NCBI GenBank assembly: GCA_050298535.1
Contig: JBNKUI010000063.1
Span: forward strand, 124,001-188,000
DNA length: 64,000 bases
Reading direction: 5' to 3'
Source of the DNA: JABDMH01 sp050298535
GTDB taxonomy: Bacteria; Bacteroidota; Bacteroidia; Chitinophagales; Saprospiraceae
Below, in pieces: positions 8,347-17,241 of this stretch; within the stretch, counting starts at the first letter, position 1; each line of letters opens with the position of its first letter. The translations under genes and the position numbers were made by a program. The notes below the pieces were generated by a model. That model worked only from the letters and a program-made list of their open reading frames with translations, did not search any database and was not told the origin of the DNA.

Positions 8347-9486
8347 ATGATTTTGAAATATATTAAATCTACTCTGTTAGCTTCAATCATGTTTGTATTA
8401 CTTATTTCATGTGAATACAAGGCGTCTGATGAAAGCAATGCTGATATCCTTTCTTATCTTGATTTTGATAATAATACAGTAGACTTGATTAGCAGTTTGA
8501 AATTAGCTAAGATAAAGAAGGTTATTAGCTTCGAGTCCTCGTCAAGTGTTCCATCTTTCAAAGCAAGTGATCTCTATTCACTCTCAAGGCATTCAGTTTT
8601 TATTTATGCAAGTGGATCCAGATCAATCGCTCGGTTTGATACTAAGGGAGCTTACATAGACACGATTGGAGCATATGGGAAAGGTCCAGGTGAATATATC
8701 AGTCCTAAGCAATTGTATTCCGATGGGGAAAAACTATATGTATTGGACAATATGGTTAAAAAAATTCATAGCTATGACATTGCCAATGACCAACAATTTC
8801 CTTCCGCAAATTTTAGATCACCCGCCTATGAATTCTTTTCCGATGGGAATGACTTCATATTTTATACTCCTTACAAAACATCTCAATCTCTATTTACGGA
8901 GTTATCTGATGAAATGGAAGTGGATATTGCTATTGACAAGCCTACATGTTACGATGTGATCGACTTCGACATTGGTAAGAAGATCTATGCTTTCAAGAAT
9001 TCCATTAATTTCCTTGATTGTTTATCTGGTTTTGTATATACGAGGCCAATTTCTGGAGATGATGCTCCTCTTCTCAAGTATGAGATTTTACTCGAGGATC
9101 AATTCTCCTTGAACAAATGCTCGTCAAGAATATTTGATGAACCTTCTGAGCTTAGTTATAGATTTCCTACTGAGTTTATTGAAACAGAAAAGCACTTTGT
9201 GATAAAAATATTAGATAAAGGATTTCAAACTAATACGATTATTAATGACAAGGGATCGAAAAATTTCGTAGTAGGTGATGATTCTCTAATGGAGAGTTCT
9301 TTCTTAAATATTCTTCCTTTCTTTCCATCGTATTATCACCAAAATGGAGAGTTTTCAGCCATGGTGGACTATGATTACTTATATAATATTTGTGGATTTA
9401 GTCAGGATAGATTACCTTCTGAACTAAAATCAATGTCTGAGGGAGATAATCCTTTGCTAATTATATATGAACTTACTTCGTTTTGA
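8347..9486 (+). CDS. 6-bladed beta-propeller lipoprotein
   Basis: The 379-residue protein has a signal peptide with lipobox (MFVLLISC, Cys at about residue 22). The signature of Bacteroidota 6-bladed beta-propeller proteins follows: SIARFDTKGAYIDTIGAYGK then GPGEYISPKQLYSDGEKLYV, i.e. the F-D-x-x-G-x-F/Y-x-x-x-I-G-x-x-G-x-GPGEY pattern of NHL-like repeats. It should be anchored in the outer membrane or periplasmic leaflet and form a binding or scaffold propeller. The gene follows the Cys-rich peptide with an intervening hairpin, matching the common NVEALA-peptide/propeller pairing. The ligand is unknown; sugar, peptide or polymer binding are all possible. Confidence 0.82.
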   Translation: MILKYIKSTLLASIMFVLLISCEYKASDESNADILSYLDFDNNTVDLISSLKLAKIKKVISFESSSSVPSFKASDLYSLSRHSVFIYASGSRSIARFDTKGAYIDTIGAYGKGPGEYISPKQLYSDGEKLYVLDNMVKKIHSYDIANDQQFPSANFRSPAYEFFSDGNDFIFYTPYKTSQSLFTELSDEMEVDIAIDKPTCYDVIDFDIGKKIYAFKNSINFLDCLSGFVYTRPISGDDAPLLKYEILLEDQFSLNKCSSRIFDEPSELSYRFPTEFIETEKHFVIKILDKGFQTNTIINDKGSKNFVVGDDSLMESSFLNILPFFPSYYHQNGEFSAMVDYDYLYNICGFSQDRLPSELKSMSEGDNPLLIIYELTSF

Positions 9487-9817
9487 TATAGTATGATCCT
9501 AGAATTTATTCAATTTGTTAGATTCATCGACATTGACGTATCCCAAAAATGAAGGGAATCTATTATGTTTTGTGGAGGCAAGATCTAAGAACTAGTGAGT
9601 TTATGGTCGCAGGAATGTAACTAACGCTCCTTGCCGTATTATACGCTTGTAAAGATCATGTGTGACCTGTGAGTCTGAATTTGTCAAGATTAGCATAGTA
9701 TCACTATCTGCTTGATTTTTTTGAGGATACCTTCTACATTTCCAATTGTAAACGTCAGAATTCTAAGAAGGAAAGAGGGGATGCCAACTACTGCACTCAA
9801 GAAATTCTTATCAAAAT
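9487..9817 (+). other. Intergenic stretch with a possible decayed short lipoprotein frame
   Basis: No intact gene is seen. One plus-strand frame from the ATG at 9549 reads MKGIYYVLWRQDLRTSEF, hits a stop, then continues as LTLLAVLYACKDHV before another stop. The second piece resembles a lipoprotein signal (LAVLYAC). A weak 86-codon frame from 9712 runs into the next gene in another phase and has no recognisable family. This may be the wreck of another peptide or lipoprotein paralog in the cluster. Confidence 0.3.
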
Positions 9818-10894
9818 ATGCTACGCCTACTGAACCTACTAGTCCATGTAAGCATTGCCAACTTTTACAGAATAAACATTCTCAGGGTCTATATTTTAAT
9901 CTTAATCATAGCTTGGAATTCATGTTCGAAGGATCTAGAGGTAATCCAGTCAAATGCAGATCTACCGCCTAGTAAATGCCTTGTAGGTACGAAGGTGCCA
10001 ATTGGTATCAGTCTGGTCACTCCTTCCAGGTTAGTATCAAACAAAGATTACTTGATAATATTTGAAAACAAAAACCAGGAGACCTTGGAAGTATTTGATC
10101 TAGATAGTTTGCGGCACTTAAAAAGTTGGAATTTTGAAGCCAATGCTTCGGGGAGTCCGCAACACATTTATCAGTATTCCATAGCATTGGATGAGGACAA
10201 TCTATCATTTGCCATGAATAGCACTTACAATACATTGGGCATCAATCATGGTGAATTATCATTTATCGAATCAAGACCGTTACTGCCACGTTATCTGGAT
10301 GAGCAACGAGACTACTTTTACCTTGATAGTGGTATAGAAATGTATCATAACGTGACTTTGGAAAATGAATTTCAACACCTGCTGATTATTGATGGAAAGG
10401 AAAAACTATTTGGTAGATATCCTGATACAGACCAACAATTCGAAAATATAGCAGAGAAAGAGGATTTTTTTATCACTAAAACTGTCTCCAGCTCCAAACA
10501 TGGGAGAATTATGACATTTTATCAAAAGATGAATCTGATTCGGATCTATAATTATGCTGGTGATCTAATAAAAGAAATCAGATGCAATTTAGATGAGAAA
10601 ACAAATGGCCAGGTAGGTTTTGAAGAAATGTATTATTATGCGGAGCCTTATGCTACTGAAACCGCCATCTATTGTATACTGGTGCAAAGAACGCTTAAAT
10701 CGATTTATAGAGATTTTGACAGTTTCAATCCTAAACTTATTGCAATTTCCTGGGATGGCGAGATCCTAGATACTTTTGAAGCGGATATTCCTTTCATAAC
10801 CTTGACCGTTGATACCCACCGATCAAAGCTATATGCACTAGATCTTAAAGGTGTTGATTACATTATTTCCTTCGATCTGCCATCAATTGAGTGA
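9818..10894 (+). CDS. TolB-like / BF3164-type propeller lipoprotein
   Basis: At 358 residues, the protein starts with a long hydrophobic leader ending LIIAWNSC (Cys near residue 36), a plausible lipobox. The body has repeated strand patterns such as LEVFDLDSLRHLKSW, MNLIRIYNYAGDLIKEI and LIAISWDGEILDTFEADIP, typical of Bacteroidota TolB-like propellers (the BF3164 / TolB_like_15 type) rather than of the GPGEY subtype upstream. The ATG at 9818 gives an unusually long n-region for a lipoprotein; the true start may be a non-ATG codon about 20 residues later. It forms a third member of the peptide/propeller cluster and shares orientation and probably transcription with it. No enzymatic motif is visible. 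Confidence 0.6.
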   Translation: MLRLLNLLVHVSIANFYRINILRVYILILIIAWNSCSKDLEVIQSNADLPPSKCLVGTKVPIGISLVTPSRLVSNKDYLIIFENKNQETLEVFDLDSLRHLKSWNFEANASGSPQHIYQYSIALDEDNLSFAMNSTYNTLGINHGELSFIESRPLLPRYLDEQRDYFYLDSGIEMYHNVTLENEFQHLLIIDGKEKLFGRYPDTDQQFENIAEKEDFFITKTVSSSKHGRIMTFYQKMNLIRIYNYAGDLIKEIRCNLDEKTNGQVGFEEMYYYAEPYATETAIYCILVQRTLKSIYRDFDSFNPKLIAISWDGEILDTFEADIPFITLTVDTHRSKLYALDLKGVDYIISFDLPSIE

Positions 10895-11094
10895 TTCCAT
10901 ATGCCCATATGATCGCATTTTTTTCTACAAGATCTTGGGGGATCGTGCATAAATGTTGTTGCAGGGATTTCAAAGTACTTTGGTGCTTTAACTTCAAGGA
11001 CTATCAACGGACTTCGTGTCACTTCGCACAGATGTAATGGAGGCAGATCATATTAATGGTTTGCCAGGCACTATCAAAACAGATTATCCGGTAT

Positions 11095-11130
11095 AAAAAA
11101 AGCACTGTACATTAAGTGTTGTACAGTGCT
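11095..11130 (-). terminator. Rho-independent terminator of the catabolic operon
   Basis: AGCACTGTACA (11101-11111) pairs perfectly with TGTACAGTGCT (11120-11130) with an 8-base loop; read on the minus strand, the stem is followed by six or more T. It lies about 50 bases after the stop of the PQQ dehydrogenase gene, the last gene of the minus-strand operon. Confidence 0.9.
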
Positions 11131-11182
11131 GTCAGATGCTTACTTACTATCTACTATTCTTAACTTTTGACTATTTAAATAC

Positions 11183-13498
11183 TTAGTCAGCAGGTAAACT
11201 GAACACTACATATTCTCCTCGAGTATTTTCTGATTGAGGCGGTTCACTGCCTTCCTGATTTGCTAGATTCCAACCTTTTACCTGCGGTGTTGTGGCATTT
11301 ACCACCAAATAAATTTTTCCATCAACTTCATACATGGTGGGCATTGTGGCTATTCCCAGCTCGGTCTGACCTTTCCACAAAATGTCGCCATTGTCTGCAT
11401 CGTAGGCGTAGATAGCCCCGTTGGTTACTGTCGAGAAAATCAGTCCATTTGATGTAACGATCATACCCTGACGTTGTGATCCGGTGGGTACTCCTGTATG
11501 CTCTTCACCCATGGCCAGTGCCTGTGGTTCTTCACCCAGTGGTCGAGTCCACTTGATGGTTCCTTTATTCATGTCGTAGGCGGTCACTGAAGTCCAGGGA
11601 GGATTTAATATGTAGGCAAACCCAAGTCCATAACCTGTATAGTATCGCCGGTCGGGTGCTTCCACTCCTTCCGGATACTCTCCTCCGCCAGGATTGTATA
11701 CGAAGTTACCTCGAAGTTCTGCTTCTCCGGGGGCTCCCCCAGAGGCAACGACAGGTCCCTCCGGTAAATCTTCCTCTTCAGTCTGCCCTTCGCTACTTCC
11801 TGTTGATCGATCCTTAAGTAAAGCCAGGATGTCTCCGATTTCTTCATCTGAGATATGCTGTACTGCAGGCATTCGTCCCATACCATATCGAACCGCCTGC
11901 TGTAAAAACTGGATATTGAGACGATCCGCAATACTCAGTAAAGAAGGTCCCAGGGCGGTCCCTGCCAAGTCTTTTCCATGGCAAATTTCACAATGCCTCT
12001 CAAAGGCTTCTGCTCCTCGGGCAATGGACTGCTGTGACTCAATTCTCCGTCTAAAGGCTGCAGGAAGCTGAGGAGGTCTTTGCGCCAGTTTATAAAATGA
12101 TGGATAGGCCTGACTTAATACGTAGACAAGCCCCTTGTCAGGATTTGAGGCTGTGTTACCCCAATTGGCACCTCCTACGGCTCCTGGCATGGCAATAGTC
12201 TCGATCGTATCAAGTGGCGTATAAAGACCTTTCTTAGCCTTGCGAATGCGCTCTTTCCAATCCTCATATTCTTCATCACTGAGAAAGAGAGGACTTATAT
12301 CTTCTACATTGACAGTCTGTCGGGTAAAGGGTGGTAATTGGGTGGGGAACGGTTGTGTAGGCCAGGCCTCTTCACCTGGGATAGTACTGGGAGGTACCGG
12401 TCTTTCTTCTATAGGCCAAAGTGATTCACCTGTCTCACGATTGAACGCAAACATAAAACCCTGTTTGGTAGCCAATGCGACGGCATCCAATCTTTCTCCT
12501 TCGTGATCTACTGTAATCAATTGCGGTGCAGATACGAGATCATAGTCCCACATATCGTGGTGCACCGTTTGAAAATGCCATAATCTCTCACCCGTCCGGG
12601 CATCCAATGCCAGCAGACAGTTGCCAAATAGATTGGCACCATGTCGGTCAGCTCCATAATAATCGTAGGTGGGAGAACCAATAGGGAAGAAAGCAATACC
12701 CCGATCCTCGTCTACAGATATCTCACCCCAGCAATTGACACCTCCTACATACCGATAGGCTTCTTCCGGCCAGGTTTCATATCCATATTCTCCAGGTTGT
12801 GGAATAGTATGGAAAACCCAGGCCATCTCTCCTGTCACGACATTATAAGCTCGCACATGACCCGGGGATGACAAGTATCCTTCACCAGGTGATGACCCAA
12901 TGAGTATGAGATCTTCAAAAATCCTACCCGGTGTACGGGAGGCAATACGGCTGATTTGATTGGGATCTTTACTCAATCCTTGTCTCAGATCCACCACACC
13001 CTCATTACCGAATGTCAAAATCGACTTTCCTGTCATTGCATCAATAGCTTGCAGGGAATTATTGAGCGTGAAAATGATTCGACGGTCAGTCCGATCTTCA
13101 TTTTCCCAATAGCTAAATCCTCGGCGTGTAATACCATTGAGCTTGGCATGGATCCATATTTCTTCTCCAGTCGTGGCATGGATGGCCACCATAGAGTTGT
13201 CTTTAGCCATGATATACATGATGGTGTCTACTACCAGTGGGTTGTTTTGGTAGGAACGGTCATCACCGGTAGAATAGGTGAATGCAACTTCCAATTGAGT
13301 TACGTTTTCTTTAGTGATCTGATCTTGTACAAAAAACTTCGATTGATCGGGTCCTCCACCGTAATCCGTCCAGGTCTTATGCTGCTTTTTTATTTCGCTA
13401 TTGCTGTCCGGTTGACATCCGATTGCCAACACGATGCAGACTAAGAAAACCAGCGCCCCGGTGACATCCGACTTTTTGTTATTGAACTGTTTTTGCAT
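11183..13498 (-). CDS. PQQ-dependent dehydrogenase with cytochrome c domain (lipoprotein)
   Basis: Read from the ATG at 13498, the protein is 771 residues and starts with a lipoprotein signal (VFLVCIVLAIGC). A longer frame reaches 13582 but would overlap the upstream SDR gene and bury the signal, so the shorter start is preferred; GAGAAAG lies upstream. An 8-bladed PQQ-type propeller (repeated GxxIW or GxRLWHF tryptophan-docking strands, for example GEIWIHAKLNG and GERLWHFQTVHHDMWDYD) is interrupted by a c-type cytochrome insert with CEICHGKDLAG haem attachment and a downstream GMGRMPAV Met ligand. Such quinohaemoproteins oxidise alcohols, polyols or sugars in the periplasm and pass electrons to the respiratory chain. 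As last gene of the operon it probably performs the first oxidation of the operon's substrate. Confidence 0.88.
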   Translation of the reverse strand: MQKQFNNKKSDVTGALVFLVCIVLAIGCQPDSNSEIKKQHKTWTDYGGGPDQSKFFVQDQITKENVTQLEVAFTYSTGDDRSYQNNPLVVDTIMYIMAKDNSMVAIHATTGEEIWIHAKLNGITRRGFSYWENEDRTDRRIIFTLNNSLQAIDAMTGKSILTFGNEGVVDLRQGLSKDPNQISRIASRTPGRIFEDLILIGSSPGEGYLSSPGHVRAYNVVTGEMAWVFHTIPQPGEYGYETWPEEAYRYVGGVNCWGEISVDEDRGIAFFPIGSPTYDYYGADRHGANLFGNCLLALDARTGERLWHFQTVHHDMWDYDLVSAPQLITVDHEGERLDAVALATKQGFMFAFNRETGESLWPIEERPVPPSTIPGEEAWPTQPFPTQLPPFTRQTVNVEDISPLFLSDEEYEDWKERIRKAKKGLYTPLDTIETIAMPGAVGGANWGNTASNPDKGLVYVLSQAYPSFYKLAQRPPQLPAAFRRRIESQQSIARGAEAFERHCEICHGKDLAGTALGPSLLSIADRLNIQFLQQAVRYGMGRMPAVQHISDEEIGDILALLKDRSTGSSEGQTEEEDLPEGPVVASGGAPGEAELRGNFVYNPGGGEYPEGVEAPDRRYYTGYGLGFAYILNPPWTSVTAYDMNKGTIKWTRPLGEEPQALAMGEEHTGVPTGSQRQGMIVTSNGLIFSTVTNGAIYAYDADNGDILWKGQTELGIATMPTMYEVDGKIYLVVNATTPQVKGWNLANQEGSEPPQSENTRGEYVVFSLPAD

Positions 13499-13526
13499 TT
13501 GCTTTCTCTTTTTAGAAACTAGGAGT

Positions 13527-14252
13527 TTATGTAAAGTACCATCCACCATTGAGGTGAATCGTTTGACCGGTGAGGTATCCATTTTTGACCATCATCACGG
13601 CTACATCAGCCACTTCTTCCACGGTGCCAAAACGACCTAACGGTATTTTTTCGGGAGTTACATGGAGAGATCTTAACATATCTGTATCAATCAACGCCGG
13701 AGCAATACTATTGGCCGTGATCCCTTCCTTAACCAACAGAGCAGCATATGATCGCGTTAATCCAAGCATACCCGCTTTGGAAGCTACATAAATGGGCCCG
13801 GTCACTCCACCTGTCACTGCAGCTACTGATGATATATTGATAATCCGCCCCCACTGATTTTTACGCATATGGGGTAGACATGCTTGCGTCACTAAAAATG
13901 CAGATTTTAAATTTACGTCCATGACCTGATCCCATGCTGACTCTGACATGTTTTCCAGGAGATCTTTGTGAACTACTGCAGCGTTATTTACCAGAATATC
14001 TATTTTTCCAAATTCCAGATTTATCTTTTCGATCATTCCGGAAACCGCATCACCTGATGATACGTCACATTGAATGGTTATGGAACGCACACCCATGTCT
14101 CGCAAATTTGCTGCTGTTTTTTCCGCTGCCTCTTTACTTTTATGGTAGTTGACGATCACATCAATGCCTTCACGAGCAAAGGCGAGTGCTATTTCCTTCC
14201 CGATCCCCCTGCTGGATCCCGTGATCAATGCTATCTTACCTTTGAGAGCCAT
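13527..14252 (-). CDS. SDR-family oxidoreductase (FabG-like)
   Basis: A classical short-chain dehydrogenase of 241 residues: nucleotide loop TGSSRGIGKEIA near residue 12, NNAAV at about 88, catalytic Ser in IINISSVAA and Tyr/Lys in YVASKAG, and a C-terminal GYLTGQTIHLNGGW. The basic residue pattern after the second strand (YHKSKEAAEKT) resembles NADP-preferring FabG enzymes. Fatty-acid FabG is less likely here because the gene sits inside a catabolic operon, 11 bases after the DinB gene and 28 bases before the PQQ dehydrogenase start. Oxidation or reduction of a polyol or keto acid intermediate is the likely job; substrate unknown. Confidence 0.85.
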   Translation of the reverse strand: MALKGKIALITGSSRGIGKEIALAFAREGIDVIVNYHKSKEAAEKTAANLRDMGVRSITIQCDVSSGDAVSGMIEKINLEFGKIDILVNNAAVVHKDLLENMSESAWDQVMDVNLKSAFLVTQACLPHMRKNQWGRIINISSVAAVTGGVTGPIYVASKAGMLGLTRSYAALLVKEGITANSIAPALIDTDMLRSLHVTPEKIPLGRFGTVEEVADVAVMMVKNGYLTGQTIHLNGGWYFT

Positions 14253-14263
14253 TCTAGTCAGAA

Positions 14264-14737
14264 TTAGGTACTATTAATCAATGCTCGTTTTTGAGCCATG
14301 ATGTAGCCCAGGTGCAGGGCTTCATGCATCTTCATAAATTGGAGAGTCTCTCTGATGTTTTCGAGCCGAATACCATAGCTGGTCTCATAGGGTGTAAATT
14401 CAGTAAATCGATTATTATTGAGATCTGATTCCAGTTTTGAAATATGCTCTGACATATTGGATCTAATTTCCTCCAGATCTTGTCGTGATATTGGACCTTC
14501 GGGTTTTGAACCTTTTGCGTACCTCGCTGCAAAATCAGATGAAATATACATGGGTAGGCCTGATAACTTGTAGCATAGTATCTGTTGAGAGGCAATCAGG
14601 TGCCCTAAATTCCAGGCAACGTTATTATTGAAACCTGCCGGAATCTTATTAATCTCTTCCAGACTCAGTGATTTGGCAATTTCCAATGCATTCTTTCGGG
14701 TCTGCCGAATTTCCATTAATGTTCTCTCTAAATTCAT
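14264..14737 (-). CDS. DinB-family protein
   Basis: This is a 157-residue four-helix bundle protein of the DinB/YfiT group. The metal-binding histidines fit NVAWNLGHLIASQQ near residue 45 and HEALHLGYIM near residue 140. Members include thiol-dependent S-transferases and maleylpyruvate isomerase-like enzymes, but most are uncharacterised. Its ATG follows the cupin stop codon with no gap (TAAATG), so the two are translationally coupled and probably act on one metabolite or in detoxifying an aldehyde intermediate (inference). Confidence 0.8.
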   Translation of the reverse strand: MNLERTLMEIRQTRKNALEIAKSLSLEEINKIPAGFNNNVAWNLGHLIASQQILCYKLSGLPMYISSDFAARYAKGSKPEGPISRQDLEEIRSNMSEHISKLESDLNNNRFTEFTPYETSYGIRLENIRETLQFMKMHEALHLGYIMAQKRALINST

Positions 14738-15118
14738 TTATTCGGGAAATTCAATTTCATCATACATTTTATAATTTTCTACACCAGTGGCCGGAGCAAA
14801 AAAGCAGATCACTTTCATCTCCGTGTCACCCGTGTTTCTGAGCATGTGTACTTTCCCTTTCTCGAAAAGAACAGCGGTGCCTTCACGAACAGGGCCTACC
14901 TCATCTTCGATCATGACTTTGCCCGAACCTTTGATTATATATATCAGCTCCTCACCCAAAGGATGGGAATGAGCCGGCCGAACCGTTTCTCCGGGGGCTA
15001 CGCCTATGACACACACTGACATATTATCTGCCTGTAAAGAATTTTCGTCTACTAACCATCGCATCATGCGTCCCGGATGTGCTATTTCTGGTATTTCACT
15101 TTCATGAAGTATTGTCAT
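14738..15118 (-). CDS. Small cupin-domain protein
   Basis: The 126-residue single-domain cupin shows the motif RPAHSHPLGEELIYIIKGSG (metal-binding His-His-Glu) and a second motif ending KVHMLRNTG. Such proteins act as isomerases, dioxygenases or binding proteins; this one has the compact layout of sugar- or pectin-degradation cupins (KdgF-like), which linearise unsaturated uronates, but that role is only a guess. It lies 16 bases after the transketolase gene and abuts the DinB gene. Confidence 0.78.
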   Translation of the reverse strand: MTILHESEIPEIAHPGRMMRWLVDENSLQADNMSVCVIGVAPGETVRPAHSHPLGEELIYIIKGSGKVMIEDEVGPVREGTAVLFEKGKVHMLRNTGDTEMKVICFFAPATGVENYKMYDEIEFPE

Positions 15119-15134
15119 ACGAAGTGTCTTTGTA

Positions 15135-17207
15135 TTATTTTAAAATTGATTGTACAGTGGTAGCGATCGAGGCCGCATCCAATCCGTAATGTGCGGCTAG
15201 TTCCTCATAGGTTCCGGAGTGGATATAATGCAATCCATCTTTTGAGGTGGTATTAATACTTATGATTTTTGAAGGATCAATTGGCCGGTTACCTGCAAAT
15301 AATATCTTTCGAATATTATCGATGATATATCCATTATTTTGTTCGGCTACAATTATTCTTCTGTCTTGTGCCATAAGCTCCTGGATCATTTTTTCATCGA
15401 TGCTGGGCATATCAACCACATCAACGGCAATGTTTTTCTCAGCGAGTATACTTGCTGCTTCCAGACATTCATGTACACCTCTTCCACTGGAAATTATTGT
15501 GACAGCTGGGTTTTCTGATTTATTAACGTACTCAGATTTTCCATACTCAAACTCATAGTCTGAATCATAGAGGACTTTGGAATCAGCACGAAGGATTCTA
15601 AGATAGATCAAGCCTTTGTTTCCGTCCATGATCCATTTCATAATGGACAAGACTTGCTGCGGGCAAGACGCATTTATCACCTTAATGTGGCCTGCCGCGT
15701 TCATCATCATCACATCATCATTTCCCATATGCGTGGCACCATTTGCCTGCGTATCAAAGTCAGCTGCGGTGGCAAGGAATGTCAGATCCAGTCCATGGCC
15801 CTCAGATAACCATCCATCTGCTTCAATGACTTCAAGTCTTTCCTGATGCCCGACAGCAATTCGTCGTATAAGTTTCCAATCAAAAAATGGGCAGAAAGTA
15901 CTGACCCATACATTATTTCCCAGAATACTTAACCCCTCACCAATCAGGACCATGTTAGCTTCAGCCACTCCCACATTCAATGCCCGGTATTTATCCACGG
16001 ACCCAACTCCGGATTGTAATCCACTGGTAGATGCCAAATCAGAATCTACTGAGACGACCCGGTCATCTTTGGCAAAAGTTTGCATAGCTTTTTCAATCAC
16101 CTTATGGGCTTGGTGAGCATCTCCTTTTGCCAGGTTCGGAAGGTTGTCTTCAGCATATTGTATTGCCTTATCCCGGATCGGTGCTTTCACAGTCTTGACA
16201 GTCGAAGGGTTGGAAAGCACTTGCACAGCGCTGCCCTCAACCTGAACAGATAGTCCGATCGAATCAGCATGTGCCCTAATGATTTCTTCTACCTTACTAT
16301 CAATGTCAATGGTATGCAAGAATTTTGAAAAGTCCGCTACTCTTTTCTCTCGAACTGATGCCTGTGTAGCTAATTCTTGTTCTAGGACATCGGGATCCAT
16401 TTTAGACTTATGCGTATTGGTAGCACTTGATAGTCCGCCCTCTCCTTTGGTGGCTTTGCAGATGATGGCGGTGGGTTTGCCATTTCGTGATCCGAATTTA
16501 AATTGGGCCAGTGCATCAAATACTGTGTGATACTTGGTAGCATCCACTTCTACTACATTCCACCCAAAGCTCTCAAAGTTACCTGCAAGACTATGGTAGG
16601 GAAAATGCAATCTGGAGACATCATCTAATTGACCTCCGTTGTAATCGACCATTACGCAGAAATTCTCCAATTTTTTAAACCCTGCATACATGATGGCCTC
16701 CCAGACGGGACCTTCTTGCAATTCGCCATCACCAGTCATTGCATATACATCAAATGCGGGTGCTCTTTGACCAGCAATCGCCATTCCTTGCGCCACACCA
16801 ATTCCCTGCCCCATGGGTCCGGTAGCAATATGGACCCCGGGGAGTAAAGGTCCCGGATGTCCATTGAGAAGGCTACTAATGGATCGGCTATTTTCTAAGA
16901 GGTCCTTACTGAAATATCCCACATCACTGTAGATAGAAGCCAGCGTGGCAACGGCGTGTCCCTTGGAGAGTACAAAGACGTCCTGATCTGTCCGAGTCGG
17001 CTGTTCGATATCCAGATCTATAAATCCCCCATAAAAAAGGCTCACCATAGGGATCGTGGCTGAAGAAGCTCCTCCGATATGTATGGCGCCATCTATGGCT
17101 GATTTGCATTGTAGCAAATTCGAGACTCGAATATCTACATCTTTTATTTTCAGCAGATGCAAAATACCCTGTCTGATAATATCCTTATCGTTTAATAAGA
17201 AGTGCAA
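15135..17207 (-). CDS. Transketolase, fused single-chain form of the split type
   Basis: A 690-residue thiamine-diphosphate enzyme. The N-terminal half has SKGHA (about 81-85), TGPMGQGIG (129-137) and the ThDP motif GDGELQEGPVWEA at 159-171 with Asn 190; the GELQEG / VWEA wording is that of the split bacterial and archaeal transketolases rather than TktA of E. coli. The C-terminal half carries VDSDLASTSG (387-396), catalytic Glu 416 in GVAEANM, and a transketolase C-domain. A linker around 300-345 joins two modules that are separate proteins in split enzymes. It should move a two-carbon ketol unit between sugars. Because it sits in a catabolic operon rather than with pentose-phosphate genes, it is probably dedicated to an unusual ketose. 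The start is TTG at 17207, preceded by an A-rich AAAAAGAA. Confidence 0.88.
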   Translation of the reverse strand: MHFLLNDKDIIRQGILHLLKIKDVDIRVSNLLQCKSAIDGAIHIGGASSATIPMVSLFYGGFIDLDIEQPTRTDQDVFVLSKGHAVATLASIYSDVGYFSKDLLENSRSISSLLNGHPGPLLPGVHIATGPMGQGIGVAQGMAIAGQRAPAFDVYAMTGDGELQEGPVWEAIMYAGFKKLENFCVMVDYNGGQLDDVSRLHFPYHSLAGNFESFGWNVVEVDATKYHTVFDALAQFKFGSRNGKPTAIICKATKGEGGLSSATNTHKSKMDPDVLEQELATQASVREKRVADFSKFLHTIDIDSKVEEIIRAHADSIGLSVQVEGSAVQVLSNPSTVKTVKAPIRDKAIQYAEDNLPNLAKGDAHQAHKVIEKAMQTFAKDDRVVSVDSDLASTSGLQSGVGSVDKYRALNVGVAEANMVLIGEGLSILGNNVWVSTFCPFFDWKLIRRIAVGHQERLEVIEADGWLSEGHGLDLTFLATAADFDTQANGATHMGNDDVMMMNAAGHIKVINASCPQQVLSIMKWIMDGNKGLIYLRILRADSKVLYDSDYEFEYGKSEYVNKSENPAVTIISSGRGVHECLEAASILAEKNIAVDVVDMPSIDEKMIQELMAQDRRIIVAEQNNGYIIDNIRKILFAGNRPIDPSKIISINTTSKDGLHYIHSGTYEELAAHYGLDAASIATTVQSILK

Positions 17208-17241
17208 TGTTGATTCTTTTTAATTTTGCGGTATCAAATAA

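Noticed and set aside
9712..9972. 86-codon plus-strand frame overlapping the second propeller gene
   Set aside because: No family pattern, no signal, and it overlaps the better-supported lipoprotein start in another phase.
10895..11094. Possible gene remnant downstream of the second propeller gene
   Set aside because: Short frames contain EADHI-like wording reminiscent of HNH enzymes, but it is too brief and interrupted to call.
13499..13582. Longer N-terminus for the PQQ dehydrogenase
   Set aside because: The extension overlaps the upstream SDR gene and would put a charged 28-residue stretch before the lipoprotein signal.
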